From Saprospira grandis str. Lewin (GTDB lineage: Bacteria > Bacteroidota > Bacteroidia > Chitinophagales > Saprospiraceae): DNA of 64,000 nucleotides. Every line of letters begins with the position of its first letter. Position 1 is the first letter of the stretch. Location of the stretch: NCBI RefSeq assembly GCF_000250635.1, contig NC_016940.1, positions 2,218,001 to 2,282,000 on the forward strand, read 5' to 3'. Under the pieces are notes generated by a model. It ran no database searches, was not told the DNA's origin, and worked only from the letters and a program-made list of their open reading frames with translations. The translations under genes were made by a program, and so were the position numbers. Of the stretch, positions 41,701 to 56,700 are shown in pieces.

Positions 41701-44700
41701 TGTAGGAGGTACTGGTGGATTTGGTGGCGCTGGTGGAACTGGTGGCGCTGGCGGTGCTGGCGGACTATCTGGTGGCGGAGTAAGCCAAGGTGGCGCTGGT
41801 GGCCGTGGTGGTGATGGTGGCGCTGGTGGCCGTGGTGGTAATGGTACTGCAGGTTACTCAGTAAATGTTATGGTATCTTCTGCTGTAGCTTCACAACCAC
41901 TAGTTAATGCTGACTCTCTTTATGACTTTACTGTAGAGCCAGTCATCATTGTAGAAAATGTAAACTGTACGAAAGCAACCGTTCGTTTTGAAGATACTGG
42001 CTTGCCTGTTGGTAACCCTGGTGCGGGTTTCAATATTACAGATTGGGACTTTGATGTGATTGGCAACCTAGCTAATCCTACTAATGGTATTCACAACCCT
42101 GATACCACTCAATATGATAGTGTTGGACGTTATACTATTGCTCATTCAGGCTTTAATTATACCGACTTCCATAATATTGCCTTTGATGGGGCTTATCAAC
42201 CTACTATTTCAAGTACAGCGAATTTGATTGGAAATGATACTTTCCAGCTTTGTGTAGGAGAAACAGCTAGTTTCTGTAGTGATATTTATGCGGACTCTAT
42301 TATTTGGAACTTTAGTGGGGCTATTCCTAACCCTGTTGATGTTCAGTGTACGCCTAACGCACAGTTTAATGTAGCTGGCTTCTATGTTGTAGAATTGCAG
42401 CTCATTACTGACTGTTGTGGAGACTCTCCTTTGGATACCGCTTATTTGTATGTTGATCCTGTACCTACAGCAACAGCTGCAAATCCTGTTAATGATATTT
42501 GTAAAGGAGAAACGTCTACTTTGACCTTGAATGGCTTGAGCCCAACAGATTCTGTTATTTGGTCTCCTACAGTAGGAAACTTGACCGTAACTTCTCAGAG
42601 TACTGTAGATGTTACCCCTAATGATAGTACAACTTATATTGCTACTATTTACTCTGTAACAGTAACTAACGGTCAGACCCGTTTGTCTTGTCCTTCTTCT
42701 GTTTCTTTTGATGTTAATGTATATCCTGACCTTGATCCTAATCTCAGCTCAACAACTACTATTTGTGGTAATGATGGTACAGCTACTGCTGCTCCTTTGA
42801 ATGGCTCTGGAAGTTATGACTTCAACTGGTCTAATGGTGTAGTGGAGACAGCTGTTGCTAGTTCTACTATTAGTGGTCTTCCTGTAGCTGGTTATACAGT
42901 AACAATTACAGATGCAAATACTGGTTGTGATACTGTTGAAACTATTTTTGTTTTTGCTGGTCCAACTCAACCTAGTGCCCAATTAGACTCTTTGGCAGAT
43001 GTTAGTTGTGCAGCTGGTACCGATGGATTTGTTCGTGTGGCTACTATTGATGGAACTGCTCCGTATGATTACGTATGGGATAATGGTTTTGTAGAAAACA
43101 ACGTTTTGACAACAGAACAAAGTGGTCTGGCCTCAGGTGTCTACTGTGTTACTGTAACTGATGATAATGGCTGTTCTTCTTCTACCTGTGTAACAGTAGG
43201 AGAGCCTGATCCTTTAGTAATTAACTTGATCCAAGTAGATACTGTAGACTGTAGCTATGATGCGGATGGAGTAATTGAAGTAGAGGCGCAAGGAGGTACT
43301 GGTCTTTATACTTATAGTTGGTCTGGAACTGCCCAAACAACAGCTTTGGTAACAGGATTAACCGGAGGACCTGCTACTTCTTATACTGTAACAGCTACTG
43401 ATGAAAACGCTTGTACAGCAACTTTGACTGTAGATATGCCGGTCAAGTACCCTGTTACTCCTCAGGTTGTACAAACAGCACAAATTCTATGTAATGGAGA
43501 TAGTACGGCTGTAATTCGCGCTGGAGCAACAGATGGTGTTGGTCCTTACGAAGTAGCCATTTCTGGTCCTATCTCAGCAATTGATACTCAGGCTGCTGGC
43601 GCATTGGCTACACCTGTAACTTTTGCTAACCTACCCGCAGGAACTTATGACATTACAGTTACTGATATCAATACAACTCCAGGTTGTTCTGCAGTAACTA
43701 ATATTGTAATCAATGAGCCTGCACTACTAAGTAGTTCAACTGCTTTGGATCAGGATGTTAGCTGTAATGGCGGTAATGATGGTGCTGCAACAGCAACAGC
43801 AACAGGTGGAACTGCCCCTTACACTTACCTATGGGCTAATGGAGAAACAACCGCTTCGGCAACAGTTCTTCCTGCAGGTAGTCAATGTGTAACTATTACA
43901 GATGCCAATGGATGTACCTCATCTTCTTGTGTACTTATTAGCGAACCTATTGTACATACAGTCAGCGCATCGGTAGCTACACCTTACAATGGTCAACAAA
44001 TTAGTTGTGTTGGCGCTTGTGATGGTAGTGCAACAGCAGCAGGAGCTGGTGGAACAGCACCTTATACTTATGTATGGAGTGATGGTCAGACTACAGCTAC
44101 AGCAACTGCTCTATGTGCAGGAACTTATAATGTTACTTCAACGGATGCTAATGGCTGTACAGCTACTGTAGTTGTCACTGTTTCTGATCCAGCCGCTTTA
44201 ACAGCAGCTATGAGCTCTACGGATGTATCTTGTAATGCTGGTACTGATGGAACTGCCACTGCTTCTATTTCTGGAGGTACAGGTGCATATACTTATCTCT
44301 GGGATGATGGACAAACAACAGCTACTGCAACAAGCTTGTCAGCTTCTGCATCTTTCTGTGTGACAGTAACGGATGCGAATGGTTGTACAGTTAGTGCCTG
44401 TGTGCCTGTTAATGAACCAGGAGCTGCACATACTGTCAATGCTGCAGTAAGCGCACCATACAATGGTCAACAAATTAGCTGTGCCGGCGCATGTGATGGT
44501 AGTGCTACGGCAGTTGGATCTGGCGGAACTTCACCTTATACTTACGTATGGAGTGATGGACAGACGACGGCTATAGCCACAGGTTTATGTGCAGGTACTT
44601 ATACCGTAACCTCAACAGATGCGAATAGCTGTACTGCTACCGCAACTGTAGTAGTCAATGATCCACCCGCATTAACGGCAAGTAGTGCCGGAACGGATGT

Positions 44701-47700
44701 ATCTTGTAATGCAGGAACAGACGGAACAGCAACAGTTACAGCTGTAGGGGGTACGGGCGCATATAGTTATCTTTGGGATGATGGACAGACGACGGCCACA
44801 GCGACAAACTTGTCGGCCTCTGCCTCATTCTGTGTAACGGTAACCGATGCGAATGGCTGTACAATCAGCTCATGTGTAACAATTAACGAACCTGGCGCGG
44901 CGCATACCGTAGCGGGTACAGTAGCTGCTCCCTATAATGGAGAGGAAATTAGCTGTGCCGGTGCTTGTGATGGTAGTGCAACAGCAGCAGGAGCTGGAGG
45001 AACTTCACCTTATACCTATGTATGGAGTGATGGACAAACAACAGCTACTGCAACTGGCCTATGCGCAGGTACATATACCGTAACCTCAACAGATGCGAAT
45101 GGCTGTACAGCAACAGCTAGCGTAACTGTAGATGATCCCGCGACATTAACAGCAAGTAGTGTTGGAACGGATGTATCTTGTAATGCAGGAACAGACGGAA
45201 CAGCAACAGTTACGGCTGTAGGGGGTACGGGCGCATATAGTTATCTCTGGGATGATGGACAGACGACGGCCACGGCAACAAACTTGTCGGCCTCTGCTTC
45301 ATTCTGTGTAACGGTAACCGATGCGAATGGCTGTACAATCAGCTCATGTGTAACAATTAACGAACCTGGCGCGGCGCATACCGTAGCGGGTACAGTAGCC
45401 GCTCCATATAATGGAGAGGAGATTAGCTGTGCCGGCGCTTGTGATGGTAGTGCAACAGCAGCAGGAGCTGGTGGAACTTCACCTTATACTTATGTATGGA
45501 GTGATGGTCAGACTACAGCTACTGCAACTAGCCTATGTGCAGGTACATATACCGTAACCTCAACAGATGCGAATGGCTGTATAGCAACAGCTAGCGTAAC
45601 TGTAGATGATCCCGCGACATTAACAGCAAGTAGTGTTGGAACGGATGTATCTTGTAATGCAGGAACAGACGGAACAGCAACAGTTACGGCTGTAGGGGGT
45701 ACGGGCGCATATAGTTATCTCTGGGATGATGGACAGACGACGGCCACAGCGACAAACTTGTCGGCCTCTGCTTCATTCTGTGTAACGGTAACCGATGCGA
45801 ATGGCTGTACAATCAGCTCATGTGTAACAATTAACGAACCTGGCGCGGCGCATACCGTAGCGGGTACAGTGGCTGCTCCCTATAATGGAGAGGAGATTAG
45901 CTGTGCCGGTGCCTGTGATGGTAGTGCAACAGCAGCAGGAGCTGGAGGAACTTCACCTTATACCTATGTATGGAGTGATGGACAAACAACAGCTACTGCA
46001 ACTGGCCTATGCGCAGGTACATATACCGTAACCTCAACAGATGCGAATGGCTGTACAGCAACAGCTAGCGTAACTGTAGATGATCCCACGACATTAACAG
46101 CAAGTAGTGTTGGAACGGATGTATCTTGTAATGCAGGAACAGACGGAACAGCAACAGTTACAGCTGTAGGGGGTACGGGTGCATATAGTTATCTCTGGGA
46201 TGATGGACAGACGACGGCCACAGCGACAAACTTGTCGGCCTCTGCTTCATTCTGTGTAACGGTAACCGATGCGAATGGCTGTACAATCAGCTCATGTGTA
46301 ACAATTAACGAACCTGGCGCGGCGCATACCGTAGCGGGTACAGTGGCTGCTCCCTATAATGGAGAGGAGATTAGCTGTGCCGGTGCTTGTGATGGTAGTG
46401 CAACAGCAGCAGGAGCTGGTGGAACTTCACCTTATACTTATGTATGGAGTGATGGTCAGACTACAGCTACTGCAACTAGCCTATGTGCAGGTACATATAC
46501 CGTAACCTCAACAGATGCGAATGGCTGTACAGCAACAGCTAGCGTAACTGTAGATGATCCCGCGACATTAACAGCAAGTAGTGTTGGAACGGATGTGTCT
46601 TGTAATGCAGGAACAGACGGAACAGCAACAGTTACGGCTGTAGGGGGTACGGGCGCATATAGTTATCTCTGGGATGATGGACAGACGACGGCCACAGCGA
46701 CAAACTTGTCGGCCTCTGCTTCATTCTGTGTAACGGTAACCGATGCGAATGGCTGTACAATCAGCTCATGTGTAACAATTAACGAACCTGGCGCGGCGCA
46801 TACCGTAGCGGGTACAGTGGCTGCTCCCTATAATGGAGAGGAGATTAGCTGTGCCGGTGCTTGTGATGGTAGTGCAACAGCAGCAGGAGCTGGTGGAACT
46901 TCACCTTATACTTATGTATGGAGTGATGGTCAGACTACAGCTACTGCAACTAGCCTATGTGCAGGTACATATACCGTAACCTCAACAGATGCGAATGGCT
47001 GTACAGCAACAGCTAGCGTAACTGTAGATGATCCCGCGACATTAACAGCAAGTAGTGTTGGAACGGATGTATCTTGTAATGCAGGAACAGACGGAACAGC
47101 AACAGTTACAGCTGTAGGGGGTACTGGCGCATATAGTTATCTCTGGGATGATGGACAGACGACGGCCACAGCGATAAACTTGTCGGCTTCTGCTTCATTC
47201 TGTGTAACGGTAACCGATGCGAATGGCTGTACAATCAGCTCATGTGTAACAATTAACGAACCTGGCGCGGCGCATACCGTAGCGGGTACAGTGGCTGCTC
47301 CCTATAATGGAGAGGAGATTAGCTGTGCCGGTGCTTGTGATGGTAGTGCAACAGCAGCAGGAGCTGGTGGAACTTCACCTTATACTTATGTGTGGAGTGA
47401 TGGACAAACAACAGCTACGGCAACTGGCCTATGCGCAGGTACATATACCGTAACCTCAACAGATGCGAATGGCTGTACAGCAACAGCTAGCGTAACTGTA
47501 GATGATCCCGCGACATTAACAGCAAGTAGTGTTGGAACGGATGTATCTTGTAATGCAGGAACAGACGGAACAGCAACAGTTACAGCTGTAGGGGGTACGG
47601 GTGCATATAGTTATCTCTGGGATGATGGACAGACGACGGCCACAGCGACAAACTTGTCGGCCTCTGCTTCATTCTGTGTAACGGTAACCGATGCGAATGG

Positions 47701-50700
47701 CTGTACAATCAGCTCATGTGTAACAATTAACGAACCTGGCGCGGCGCATACCGTAGCGGGTACAGTGGCTGCTCCCTATAATGGAGAGGAAATTAGCTGT
47801 GCCGGTGCTTGTGATGGTAGTGCAACAGCAGCAGGAGCTGGTGGAACTTCACCTTATACTTATGTGTGGAGTGATGGACAAACAACAGCTACGGCAACTG
47901 GCCTATGCGCAGGTACATATACCGTAACCTCAACAGATGCGAATGGCTGTACAACAACAGCTAGCGTAACTGTAGATGACCCTGCTGTATTGACGCCAAC
48001 AATTACATCTACTGTAGATGTGAATTGCTTTGGTCAGTCTACAGGGGCTGCTACAGTAGCTGCCGCAGGTGGAACTTCACCTTATACTTATCTTTGGGAT
48101 AATGGAACAACTACAACTGTTAATGCAGGCTTAGCTTCAGGAACACACTGTGTAACAGTGACGGATGCCAACTCTTGTACTGCAACAGTTTGTGCTACAG
48201 TAAATCAGCCGGCTTCCGCCGTGACAGCAAATACTGCAGTAACGTCTAATTATAATGGACAAGATGTTAGTTGCGCCGGCTCTGCAGATGGAGAGGCAAC
48301 AGCAGCAGGAGCTGGTGGAACAGCACCTTTGAGCTATCTTTGGACCAATGGTCAGACAACTCAAGTTGCAACAGGTCTAGCCGCAGGAACACATTGTGTG
48401 ACTGTAACTGACAATTTAGGCTGTACAGCAGTAAGCTGTGTAACAGTTACAGAGCCTGCTCCAATTGCTCTAACTGTAGACAGTCAAGTTAATGTGAACT
48501 GTTTTGGTGACGCAACTGGAGAGGCAACTATTGGTACTACAGGTGGAACCGCACCTTATACTTACCAATGGGATGCTGCGGCTGCTAACCAAAATACAGC
48601 AACCGCAACAGCTTTGGCTGCTGGCACTTATTGTGTAACAGTTACAGATGCTAATAATTGTCAAAACAGTCTTTGCGTAACAATTACAGAACCCACCCAG
48701 GCTGTAGCCGTAACTCTTAATGAGCTCGCTCCAGTTAGCTGTGCAGGAAATACAGATGGTTCTGTAGAGGCTATAGGTTCTGGTGGTAGTGGTTCTCTAG
48801 CTTACCAGTGGGGAACAGGAGATGTGACTTCAACACTTACTGGACTCGGCGCAGGAACATATTGTGTTACTGTTACGGATAGTCTAGGCTGTACGGTTAG
48901 TGATTGTATTACATTGACGAACCCTACTCCTTTAGTAGTTACTACGGTAAACACTGTAGATGTAAACTGTTTTGGAGAGTCTACTGGTGAAGCTACTGTG
49001 ATGGGATCTGGCGGAATAGCTCCTCTAAGTTATCAATGGGATGCTGCTGCAGGGGCTCAGACAACAGCGAATATTGTTGGTCTAGCTGCTGGTACTTACT
49101 GTGTGACAGTAACAGATGCCAATGGCTGTACAGCAACTAACTGTGTGACTATTGCTCAGCCGGCAACTGCTGTTGCTGTAACTGCAACTGCTGTCTCAGA
49201 TTATAATGGATTTAATGTTTCTTGTTTTGGTGATACTGATGGTTCTGCCACTGCAAATGCTAGTGGAGGAGCAGGAAACTATACTTATGTTTGGGATATT
49301 AACTCTCAAACTACACAAACAGCAACAGGTCTAGCTGCAAGTACATATTGTGTAATTGCAGCAGATGCGAATGGTTGCCGCGATACTTCTTGTGTAACCT
49401 TAAATGGTCCTACTGCAGTCCAAGCGACAATTACAGATTCTGTAGATGTACTTTGTCAAGGTCAAAGTACAGGTTCTGCCACTGTAATGGGATCTGGTGG
49501 AACAGGAAGCTATAGCTATAACTGGTCTAACACACAAACTACAGCTGTCGCAACTGGATTGGCTGCAGGTGTATATAATGTGACTGTTACTGATGCTAAC
49601 CTTTGTGCAACGGATGCTACAGTAATTATTGAGGAACCTGCTTCTTCAGTTGCTGTAAATGTAGTGTCTACTACTGATGTTTCTTGTAATGGAGGTAGTA
49701 ATGGTTCTGCAACTGTTGCAGCTCTTGATGGTACCCCCGGCTACACTTATCAGTGGGATGGGGCTACAGGTGGTCAGATTGGTGCCACAGCTAATAATTT
49801 GTCTGCTGGTACTTATGCAGTAACAGCTACAGATGCAAATGGCTGTACCGCTGTCACTACAGTAACTATTAGTCAACCTACTCTTGTTGTAGCTACAATT
49901 AGTAGTACTGTAGATGTAGATTGTCGGAATGATTCAACTGGATCAGCTACAGTTACTGCTACAGGTGGAACTCCTAATGCTGTAGGTCCCGCATACACTT
50001 ATATTTGGGATGCTAATGCAAATAGCCAAACTACAGCGACTGCAACTGGCCTAGCTGCTGGTTCTTATGATGTGACTGTAGTTGATGCAAATGGTTGTAC
50101 TTCTGTGGCTTCTGCTACTGTTTCTCAGCCTGCTGGTTTGGTAGATGTTACAGCATCTATTACTTCAAACTTTAATGGTCAGGATGTGAGTTGTGCTACT
50201 GCAGCTGATGGAGAGCTTACAGCTACAGCAGTAGATGGCACAGGACCATATAATTTCGCTTGGTCTAATGGTGCTACAACTGCAATCGCTCCAAATGTTG
50301 CAGCAGGTACTTACACGGTAACAGCTACCGATGCAAATGGCTGTACTGATACAGCTATTGTTACTGTTGTTGCTCCTGCAGTTCTTACGGCAACAGCTAC
50401 TGTTGATAATGATGTAGCTTGTAACGGAGGCGCTAATGGACAGGCTACAGCCGCTGCTACAGGTGGAACTGCACCTTATACTTATATTTGGACTGACGGA
50501 CAAACGACAGCTACCGCAACTGCTCTAGCCGCAGGAACACACTGTGTAACTGTTTCTGATGCGAATGCTTGTCAGACTGTTGTTTGTGTTAATATTACTG
50601 AACCTGCAACAGTGGTTCAGCTTACAGAATTAACTAACAACTCTCCAAGCTGTGTAGCTGGTAACGATGGTAGTGCATCTGTTGTAGCAAGCGGTGGTGT

Positions 50701-53700
50701 TGCCCCTTATACTTACGAGTGGGACGGTAATGCTGCCAGTCAATTGACGGCAACAGCAACTAACCTAAGTGCTGGAGCATATAACGTAACTACAACTGAT
50801 GCCAATGGTTGTACTGCAGTAACAACAGTTACTGTTGTAGATCCTGCTGCAATCACAGTTGTTGGAACAACAGTAGATGTAGACTGTAGAGGAGATTCTT
50901 CAGGATCTATTACACTTGCTGTAAGTGGAGGAGCTACTCCTTACAACTACAACTGGTCAAATGGTGCATTTACTGCAAATTTGATGAATCTCACAGCTGG
51001 ACTTTATACGGTAACAGTAACGGATGCAAATGGCTGTGTTCAAACTGCATCTTATACAATTACAGAACCTGCCACAGTATTTACGCTAGCATTGAGTGTA
51101 ACTGATATCTCTTGTAATGGAGGTAGTGATGGATCACTTACTGCAAATACTGCAGGTGGTGTAGCTCCCTACAGCTATGTATGGGATTTGGGTGGACAAA
51201 CAACTCAGAGCATTACCAACCTTGCAGATGGTGCCTACTGCGTAACGGCTACCGATGCAAATGGCTGTGTGCAACAAGCTTGTACTACTCTAACTGAACC
51301 TACTCTAGTAAATGCGGCTGTTGTGTCTACTACAGATGCAAGCTGTAACGGAGGTTCTGATGGAACAGCTACTGTAGCTGGAACTGCTGGAACTCCTGGT
51401 TATACCTATCAGTGGGATGCTAGTGCAGCTAACCAAATAACTGCTACAGCGACAAACTTGAGCGCTGGTCTAAGTCCTTACTCAGTTACTGTAACAGATG
51501 CAAATGGTTGTACGGCACAAACTAGTGTAATTATTGGTGAACCTGCTTCTTCTGTATTAGCTACAGCTAGTGAAGTAGCTGCTGTTAGTTGCTTTGGTGG
51601 AAACGATGGTGAAGCCCTTGCTGCCGCTACAGGCGGAACGGCTCCTTACACTTACCTCTGGGATGCTGCTGCAGCTAGTCAAACTACAGCTACTGCTACT
51701 GGATTGTCTGCTGGAAACTTCTGTGTGACCGTAACAGATGCAAATGGTTGCTCAGATGTAGTTTGTGTAACAATTACTGAACCTACACAATTAGTAGCAA
51801 CAGTAACTGCTACTACAGACGCAAGCTGTAATGGAGGCAATAACGGTACTGCAACAGTAACTGCTACTGGTGGAACAGCTAACTATAGCTACCTCTGGGA
51901 TGCTAATGCTGGCAACCAAACAACTGCTACAGCTGATAGCCTAGCTGCGGGTACATACAATGTGACCGTAACCGATGCAAATGGCTGTCAACGCGTAGCT
52001 ACTGCAGTAATCTCTGCACCTAGCAATGCTTTGAATGCAAGTATTACAATTACTTCAAACTATAATGGAGCTCAGATTTCTTGTAACACCTTCGCTGATG
52101 GTGAAGCTACAGTTAATGTAGTTGGTGGTACAGGATCTTATTCTTACCAATGGTCTTCTACTGGAGCACCAACTACAGCTTCAGTAACTGGACTACCCGC
52201 TGGTATTGTCGGTGTTACTGTAACAGATGCAAATGGTTGTGTTGCTGTAGATACAGCTCAGTTGATTGCACCAGTGGCTCTTGTCGGAACAGTTAATACT
52301 TCTGATGTTTCTTGTTTCGGAGGAAATGATGGAGTGGCTACGGTCACTGCAACTGGAGGAACAGGAACCTACACTTATCAATGGGATGATGCTGCCGCCC
52401 AAACTACAGCTACAGCTACTGGCTTAGTTGCTGGCCCGGTTTGTGTCACTATTACCGATGCAAATGGCTGTCAAACGGTAAGCTGTGGTTCTATTGCTGA
52501 ACCCGCAGCTGCGCTTACCGCTTCTGCTACTGTTGTCGCAAATCCTGCCTACAACGGTGAAGATGTTAGCTGTAATGGAAGTGCGGATGGTACTATCGCT
52601 GTAAGCACTACAGGCGGAACAGCTCCTTATACTTACAACTGGAGCAATACCGCAACTACAGATACTGTTGTTGGTGTAGCTGCTGGTACATATAACGTTG
52701 TCGTTACAGATGCAAATGGCTGTCAAACTACAGCCACTGTTACTGTAACTGAACCTACTCAAGTTACTGTTGCCGTGGTTGCAACTGTAGATGCTACTTG
52801 TAACGGTGGTAATGATGGAGAAGCAACGGTAACTGCTAGTAATGGTACAGTACCCACAGGTACTTACACCTACCTATGGAATGATCCTGCTGGACAAACT
52901 ACAGCTACTGCCACTGCTCTCGCTGCAGGTTCATATACAGTGACTGCTACAGATGAAAATGGATGTCAAGCGACACAAACAGTAACTATTGGACAACCAC
53001 TCATCGCTGTAAATGCAACAGTAAATACTACTTCAAACTATAATGGTGCTGAAGTAAGCTGTCCTACAGCTTGTGATGGTGAAGCTAATGTAACAGCTGC
53101 TGGTGGAACTGCTCCTTATACCTTCCAATGGGATAATGCTGCAGCCCAAACGACAGCTACTGCAACTGGCCTCTGCGCAGATACACTTTATAGTGTAACT
53201 GTAACTGATGCTAGTGGCTGTACTGATATCCAAACAGTAACGCTTAGCGCACCAGCTCAAATCGTCGCTACAGCTGTGGTTGACAACGATGCAAGCTGTA
53301 ATGGCGGTAACGATGGTGCTGCTACAGTAACGGCTACAGGCGGAACTGGTACTTTGACTTACCTATGGCCTAGTGGAGAAACTACGGTTTCTGCTACTCA
53401 GCTCTTTGCTGGTAACAACTGTGTGACTATTACAGATGATAATGGATGTACAACAACAGCCTGTGTCACTATCGCTCAGCCTGCTAACCCATTACTCCTT
53501 TCTGTAGTTAATGATACTTTGTACAACGGACAGCAAATTACTTGTAACGGAGCTGCTGATGCTGCTATTAGTGTAGCAGTAGCAGGCGGTGTTCCTGCTT
53601 ACTCTATTCAATGGAGTAACGGACCTACTACAGCTAGCCAAACTGGCCTCGATGTAGGAATGTACTACGTTTCTGTTACTGATGCTGGCGGATGTACTCA

Positions 53701-56700
53701 AATCGATTCTATCGAGATCTTAGAACCTAACCTAGTCAATGCTACAGTAGCTAGCCAAACTAATGTTGGCTGTCTAGGTGACTCTTCAGGAGCATTTACT
53801 ATCGGCGCTACTGGTGGTACTCCTGGTTATACTTATGATATTGGTGATGGACCAGTGTCTAGCAATGTATTTAATAATCTTCCTGCTGGCTTCTATAGCG
53901 TAACAGTAACAGACTTGAACTATTGCTCGACTACTATTTCTGTAACTATTACAGAACCCGCTGCTGTACTTACTGCTTCTGCAGTTGTGACCTCAAACTA
54001 TAATGGAGCAGATGTTAGCTGCTTCAATAGCTGCGATGGGGAAGCTACAGTTACTGCTGCTGGCGGAACAGCACCCTACACTTATGTATGGTCTGCAAAT
54101 AACCAGTCTACTGCAACAGCCACGAACCTTTGTGGTGGAGCAAACTATAGTGTACAAGTTACGGATGCGAATGGCTGTCAAGCTACAGCTACTGTAACTA
54201 TCGCTAATCCTACTCCTGTTGTAGCTAGCCTACAGTCTACTGTAGATGTTCTCTGTAACGGAGATGCAACGGGTCAAGCTACTGTAACTGCTACCGGTGG
54301 AACAGCTAACTATACTTACGATATCGGAAATGGTCCTCAAGCTGCAAATACCTTCACTAACTTAGCTGTAGGAAACTATGAAGCTACTGTTAGCGATGCA
54401 AATGGCTGCTTCACTACTGTTCCTTTCGTAATCAACGGTCCAGCTGCACTTACTTCTACAATCAATGTTACCTCTAACTATAATGGTAACCAAATTAGCT
54501 GTGCAGGAGCCTGCGATGGTGCCGCTACAGCTGTAGGAGCCGGTGGAACTGGTACTTATACTTTCCAATGGAGCAATGGTCAGACAAGCTTTACAGCAAC
54601 AAACCTTTGCAACAATGCCTATGTAACGATCACTGATCAAAATGGCTGTTCTGTTGTAGACTCTGTAACGCTTAGCGAGCCCACTCTTCTTAACTTGGCT
54701 GTAGTTAACCAAGTAGATATTGGATGTGCCGGAGCAACTTCAGGCTCTTTTGAAGTACAAGCTTCTGGTGCTACTCCTAACTATACCTTCGATATCGGAA
54801 ACGGTCCTCAAGCAAATGGTATCTTCTCTAACCTAAGTGTAGGTACTTACTGCGTGACGGTTACAGATATCAATGGTTGCTCTGATATTATTTGTACTAC
54901 GATTACTCAAGGTTCTTCTATGAACTTGACTACTCAAGTAATCTCAAATAATAACGGCTCTGCTATTAGCTGCGCAAATAGCGCAGATGGCGAAGCTTCT
55001 GTATCAGTAACTGGCGGAACCGCTCCTTATACTTACCTCTGGGATAATGGCCAAACTACTGCTATCGCAACTGGCCTAACTGGTGGTACACACTGTGTAA
55101 CAGTAACAGACGCTAACCTATGTGATGCTGTTGCTTGTGTAACAATCACTGGCCCTGCCGCACTTGATATTACAGTCATCGATTCTACTGAAGCTAGCTG
55201 CTTCGGCCAAGCCGATGGCGCCTTCACTGTAGCCGCTACAGGTGGTGTTGCTCCTTATATCTACTCTGTAGACAATGGAAATACCTTTACAAACCAAGTT
55301 ACTTATAACAACTTGGCTGGTACTGTAGCCGGAATCAACTATACTGTAATTGTTCAAGATGCCAATGGCTGCCAAGACACTGTAATTGCTACTGTTTATG
55401 CACCCACTCAAGTTCAGCTTGTTCTAGTCAATGAAAATGATGTGAGCTGTGCCGGTGGCAATGATGGTAGTGTCTCTGTTACAGCTACAGGCGGAAACGC
55501 TCCTTATACTTACAGCTTCCAAGGTGGTGCCTTTGACACAACCTCTAGCTTCCCCGACCTTATCGCTTCTAGCTACACAATCGTAGCTCAAGATGCAAAC
55601 GGTTGCCAAGCTAGCTTGCCTGTAACGATCTCTGAACCTACTCCGCTAGTGTTGAGCATCGATACGACAATCAACCCCAGCTGTAACCTAGATTGCGACG
55701 GTCAAATCCAGCTTTCTGCAACAGGAGCTACCGCTCCTTATAGCTTCTCTATCGATGGCGGAAATACTTTCCAAGCTGTAGGTGCCTTCAACGGCCTTTG
55801 TGAAGGAAATTATACCGTGATGGTGATGGATGCTCAAGGTTGTACTCGTACTCGTACGATCTTCCTAGATGATCCCGATCCTGTCCGTGTAGATGCTAGC
55901 ATCACTGGAACGATCTCTTGTAATGCTGCAGCCGATGGCGAAGCAACTGCTGTTGCCGTAGGTGGAACTGGAACATTTACTTACCTCTGGTCTCCTTCTG
56001 GTCAAACTACAGCTGTAGCTACTGGCCTAGATGCTGGAGTAGTTCACACGGTGGTCGTTACAGATATCAATGGCTGTTCTGCTACTGATTCTGTAATCCT
56101 TACAGAACCTGTTGCCCTAGCTGCAACAGTAACTCTACAAAATGATCCTGCTTGTAATGGAGATAACAACGGTGCAATTAGCATCCAAGCTAATCCTACT
56201 ACAGGTACTGGTCCTTATACTTATGACATCGGATCTGGTGCAACTAATAATGGCGTATTTACCAACCTAAATGCAGGTACTTACAACATTACAATTGCCG
56301 ATGCCAATGGCTGCTCTATCGTCGAAACAGTAACACTCAACGATCCTGCTCCTTTGGCGATCCCTCAAGCTGTAGTTACTTCTGACTATAATGGTCAAGA
56401 TGTAAGCTGTAATGGCGCCGATGACGCTAGCGTAATTGTGCCTAGCCCAATTGCTGGCGGTACTGCTCCTTATAGCTTCCTCTGGTCTACTGCCAATACT
56501 ACTCAGGCTGTCTCTGGCCTAGGAGCTGGCACTTATGTAGTCACCGTAACTGATGCAAACGGTTGCTTCGATACTACTTCTGTAGTAGTTACTGAACCTA
56601 CTCTTCTTGCTGTAACTGCCACGGCTGTAGCTGCTGGCTGTAACGGCGGAAGCGATGGAGAAGTAACTGCCGTAGGAACTGGTGGAACTGCACCTTATGC

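Noticed and set aside
44677-47994. CRISPR-like or satellite array
   Set aside because: The units are 474 bp, in frame, contiguous without spacers, and encode SprB repeats.
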